Part shown: in pieces, positions 61,634 to 64,000 of the stretch
Numbering within the stretch: position 1 is the first letter of the stretch
Layout of the letters: each line of letters opens with the position of its first letter
DNA from: Herbidospora mongoliensis
GTDB lineage: Bacteria > Actinomycetota > Actinomycetes > Streptosporangiales > Streptosporangiaceae
Length of the DNA stretch: 64,000 nucleotides
Direction of reading: 5' to 3'
Assembly (NCBI RefSeq): GCF_001570545.1
Contig: NZ_BBXD01000009.1
Span: forward strand, 248,001-312,000
Position numbers and translations under genes: made by a program
Notes under the pieces: generated by a model
What the model was told of the DNA's origin: nothing
The model's database searches: none
What the model saw: only the letters and a program-made list of their open reading frames with translations

Positions 61634-63006
61634 CCCGGCGTGGTGTATTTGTGCTGATGTCACTCAGCGCCGCCGGCGCCTGCGCCGCAGACCGACCGAG
61701 GAGAACCATGACTCCCCTACGCTTCCCGCGCGAGTTCGTCTGGGGGGCGGCGACCTCCGCCTTCCAGGTGGAAGGAGCCACCAAAGAAGACGGCAGAGGG
61801 GTGTCGGTCTGGGACACCTTCGCCGCCACCCCCGGGAAGGTGCGGGACGGCGACACCGGTGACCCGGGCGCCGACCAGTACCACCGCTACGAGCAGGACA
61901 TCCAGCTCATGCGCGACCTCGGCCTGGAGAGTTACCGCTTCTCGGTCGCCTGGCCGCGCGTCCAGCCCACCGGCACCGGCCGCCCGAACCTGAAGGGCCT
62001 GGACTTCTACAAACGCCTGGTCGACGGCCTGATCGGCGCCGGCATCCGCCCGATGGTCACGCTGTTCCACTGGGACCTGCCACAGGCCCTCCAGGACCAG
62101 GGCGGCTGGGAGAACCGCGACACGGCCTACCGTTTCGCCGAATACGCCGAGATCATGTACGACGCCCTGCACGTCCGCGACTGGCTCACCATCAACGAGC
62201 CGAAGACGGTCGTCGACTGCGGCTACCGCACCGGCATCCACGCCCCCGGCATCAGCGACGACGACCGCGCCCTGGCCGCCTGCCACCACCTGCTGCTGGG
62301 CCACGGCCTGGCCTCGCGGATCCTGCACGACAGGCACCCCGGCCGCCGGATCGGCCCCGCGCTGAACCTCCACCCGACCTACCCCGCCGACGACTCGCCC
62401 GAGGCGAAGGAGGCCGCCCGCCTCCAGGACGCCCGCGAGAACCGCCTCTACCTGGAACCCGTCTTCAACGGGACCTACCCGGAGGAGGCCATGACCCGCC
62501 ATGACATGATCATGGCCGGAGACCTCGACATCATCAGCGAGAAGGTGGACGTGCTCGGCGTGCAGTACTACACGCCCCTCTTCATCGACGCCGACCAACG
62601 ACGCGTCGTCCGCCACCCGGTCAGGGTGGCCAACTGGCTGGAGGACTACCCCGACGGCCTGCACGACATCCTGATGCGCCTCACCCGCGACCACCCCGAC
62701 GTGCCGATCGTCATCACCGAGAACGGCCTGGCGACCGACGACTCGGTGGCCGCGGACGGCGGCGTGCACGACGAGGATCGCGTGAGTTATCTGCGCGGCC
62801 ACATCGGCGCGATGCACCGCGCGATGAAAGCGGGCGCGAAAGTCGAGGGATATCACGTCTGGTCATTGCTCGACAATTTCGAATGGGCCGAGGGATACAG
62901 CCAGCGATTCGGTGTCGTGCACGTCGACTTCGAGACCCAGAAAAGAATTCCCAAGGACAGCGCACATTGGTACCGGGACCTCATCGCGACCGGCGAACTG
63001 CGTTGA
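61621..63006 (+). CDS. GH1 beta-glucosidase, possibly an exported lipoprotein
   Basis: A family 1 glycosidase: LRFPREFVWGAATSAFQVEGA, acid/base Glu in TINEPKTV, nucleophile Glu in VITENGLATDD, and DNFEWAEGYSQRFG near the end. Two starts are possible. ATG 61621 overlaps E2 by 13 bases and gives a 461-residue protein whose leader (ITRRGVFVLMSLSAAGAC) looks like a Tat/lipoprotein signal with Cys21. ATG 61708, with AGGAGA four bases upstream, gives a 432-residue cytoplasmic form. An exported form could remove a protecting glucose from the product. Confidence 0.9.
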   Translation: MVGITRRGVFVLMSLSAAGACAADRPRRTMTPLRFPREFVWGAATSAFQVEGATKEDGRGVSVWDTFAATPGKVRDGDTGDPGADQYHRYEQDIQLMRDLGLESYRFSVAWPRVQPTGTGRPNLKGLDFYKRLVDGLIGAGIRPMVTLFHWDLPQALQDQGGWENRDTAYRFAEYAEIMYDALHVRDWLTINEPKTVVDCGYRTGIHAPGISDDDRALAACHHLLLGHGLASRILHDRHPGRRIGPALNLHPTYPADDSPEAKEAARLQDARENRLYLEPVFNGTYPEEAMTRHDMIMAGDLDIISEKVDVLGVQYYTPLFIDADQRRVVRHPVRVANWLEDYPDGLHDILMRLTRDHPDVPIVITENGLATDDSVAADGGVHDEDRVSYLRGHIGAMHRAMKAGAKVEGYHVWSLLDNFEWAEGYSQRFGVVHVDFETQKRIPKDSAHWYRDLIATGELR

Positions 63007-63021
63007 CCCAGCAGTTGTTCG

Positions 63022-63066
63022 TTGACTCACCCATCCAGAAAACACTAGGTTGTGGGAGCGCTCCCA
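63022..63066 (+). promoter_or_regulatory. Mutarotase promoter with CebR operator at the start site
   Basis: TTGACT (63022-63027), an 18-base spacer and TAGGTT (63046-63051) form a good promoter. TGGGAGCGCTCCCA follows at 63053-63066, covering the expected transcription start. This is the clearest promoter-operator arrangement in the window and supports CebR control of the mutarotase gene. Confidence 0.85.
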
Positions 63067-63150
63067 CTCGGGCGGCCAAGAGGCTGCCGAGCTGGGCCTG
63101 TGACATGGCGCATACCCTTGACCCTGTACCTCGGAGAAAGGACACCCCCC

Positions 63151-64000
63151 GTGCCCCAGTACACCCTCCTCAGCGGCGGTTACCGCGCGGAGCTCACCGA
63201 ACTCGGCGGCGCCGTGTCGGCCCTCACGCACGGAGGACGTGACCTGATCCCGAGCCGGCCCGTCGACGGGCCGATCGAGTTCTACAACGGCACCCTGCTG
63301 GCGCCGTGGCCCAACCGGGTCGTCGGGGCACGCTACGTGTTCGCCGACGAGTGCTTCGAACTCCCCGTGAACGAGCCCGACCGCGGCCACGCGCTGCACG
63401 GCTTCGTGTCGGAGGCCCACTGGTCGTGCGTGGAGTTCACCGCGATCGAAGACCACCGCTCGTCGGCGGTCATGACGTACACGCTGGAACCGCACCAGGG
63501 CTACCCCTACCGGCTGGCCCTGACCGCGACCTACGTCCTCGACGAGTCGGGCCTGACGACGACGCTGAAGGCCGAGAACATCGGCGACGCGGCCGCGCCC
63601 TACGGCTGCGGCCCCCACCCGTGGCTGCTGGCAGGCCCCGACGAGACCGAATACACGCTGTCGCTCCCGGCCGGGAAGGTCTTCCTGACCGACGAGCTGC
63701 TGGCCCCCACCGACCTGGTGTCGGTCGAGGGCACGGAATACGACTTCCGCACCGCCCACGCCCTCGGCTCGGTGGCGATCGACCACGCGTACACCGCCCT
63801 GACCGAGGGCCGCGTCGTGGTCGGCGGTCCCGGCGGCGCCGTGGCGATGACGTGGGACCACCAGGCCCTTCCGTGGGTCCAGGTGTGCAACGGCGTGGGC
63901 CTGGGCTTCAAGGGCGTCGCGGTCGAGCCGATGACGTGCCCGCCCGACGCCTACAACAGCGGCACCGACCTGATCGTCCTCAAGCCCGGCGACACGCACG
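63151..64000 (+). CDS. Aldose 1-epimerase (mutarotase), 3' end missing
   Basis: The frame is open from GTG 63151 to the window end (283 residues seen). AGAAAGGA lies nine bases upstream. Family features: the substrate-binding Asn-Arg (LAPWPNRVVGARY), HALHGF with the first catalytic His, GPHPWL for the second His region, and VAVEPMTCPPDAYNS with the catalytic Glu near the C-terminus. It interconverts alpha- and beta-glucose released by beta-glucosidases. Controlled by the adjacent CebR box. Confidence 0.9.
   Translation, partial: MPQYTLLSGGYRAELTELGGAVSALTHGGRDLIPSRPVDGPIEFYNGTLLAPWPNRVVGARYVFADECFELPVNEPDRGHALHGFVSEAHWSCVEFTAIEDHRSSAVMTYTLEPHQGYPYRLALTATYVLDESGLTTTLKAENIGDAAAPYGCGPHPWLLAGPDETEYTLSLPAGKVFLTDELLAPTDLVSVEGTEYDFRTAHALGSVAIDHAYTALTEGRVVVGGPGGAVAMTWDHQALPWVQVCNGVGLGFKGVAVEPMTCPPDAYNSGTDLIVLKPGDTH

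Noticed and set aside
1-64000. Mobile elements, tRNA genes, attachment sites, CRISPR arrays
   Set aside because: I looked for transposase or integrase motifs, tRNA-like cloverleaf ends and regularly spaced repeats and saw none. A covariance-model scan would be needed to exclude small RNAs.

Overview
The window is high-GC, gene-dense DNA with GTG/TTG starts, many 4-base ATGA/GTGA gene overlaps, secreted Tat and lipoprotein products, LacI-type sugar regulators and large NRPS genes. This is typical of a mycelial actinomycete. A Streptosporangiaceae-type genus (Nonomuraea-like) would fit, but I cannot fix the genus from the sequence alone. I see no rRNA, tRNA, transposase, phage gene or CRISPR array; it reads as chromosomal sequence.

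Layout. 1-4.6 kb: glucokinase (partial) and KDPG aldolase, a LacI regulator, a sugar-importer ATPase and an ACT protein. 4.8-18.8 kb: a histidine kinase with no partner, then a divergent NRPS locus. One side is a single-chain C-A-T-thioesterase-MFS exporter; the other is C-A-T-C-A-T plus a free condensation domain. Two copies of a 20-bp site lie between them. 18.8-24.3 kb: an esterase lipoprotein and a sialic acid/Kdn operon (trifunctional CMP-nonulosonate enzyme, GT2, polysialyltransferase-like protein). 24.4-30.1 kb: secreted proteins (Cys-rich repeat, FN3-FN3-CBM2, CHAP, AMIN-like/GerMN, RTX) and a VapBC pair. 30.1-37.9 kb: an eight-gene Nit1C-type nitrilase cluster with a tandem nitrilase paralogue whose catalytic Glu and Cys are both Asp. 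38.0-40.2 kb: two more sialyltransferase-like genes. 40.4-43.0 kb: sulfatase, MarR regulator and nitroreductase. 43.0-49.1 kb: a complete cellobiose system, cebE-cebF-cebG-bglC-cebR. 49.1-63.0 kb: a second NRPS locus (TauD-type oxygenase, UGT-like glycosyltransferase, a second C-A-T-TE-MFS megasynthase, free carrier protein, GT4, pyruvate-dehydrogenase-like E1alpha/E1beta/E2, GH1 beta-glucosidase). It ends with a mutarotase running off the window.

Main reading. Four perfect copies of the CebR operator TGGGAGCGCTCCCA occur. Two lie before cebE, one is in the promoter region of the second NRPS operon (51670-51683), and one abuts a good promoter for the mutarotase. The NRPS operon runs from megasynthase to E2 through five consecutive 4-base overlaps, so one CebR site probably controls all of it. 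Cello-oligosaccharide import should then switch on peptide synthesis. This is the logic known for thaxtomin in plant-pathogenic Streptomyces, but attached to a different and unrecognised pathway.

Both C-A-T-TE-MFS proteins carry Cys instead of Ser in the thioesterase elbow (GHC). Both have Asp/Asn-like adenylation pockets and share a C-terminal tail motif after the exporter. With the TauD-family oxygenase, the free carrier protein, the E1/E2 acyl-supply genes, two glycosyltransferases and a possibly exported beta-glucosidase, they suggest a short glycosylated peptide. It might carry a beta-hydroxy-Asp/Asn residue and might be released by an unusual Cys thioesterase. These chemical predictions are inference.
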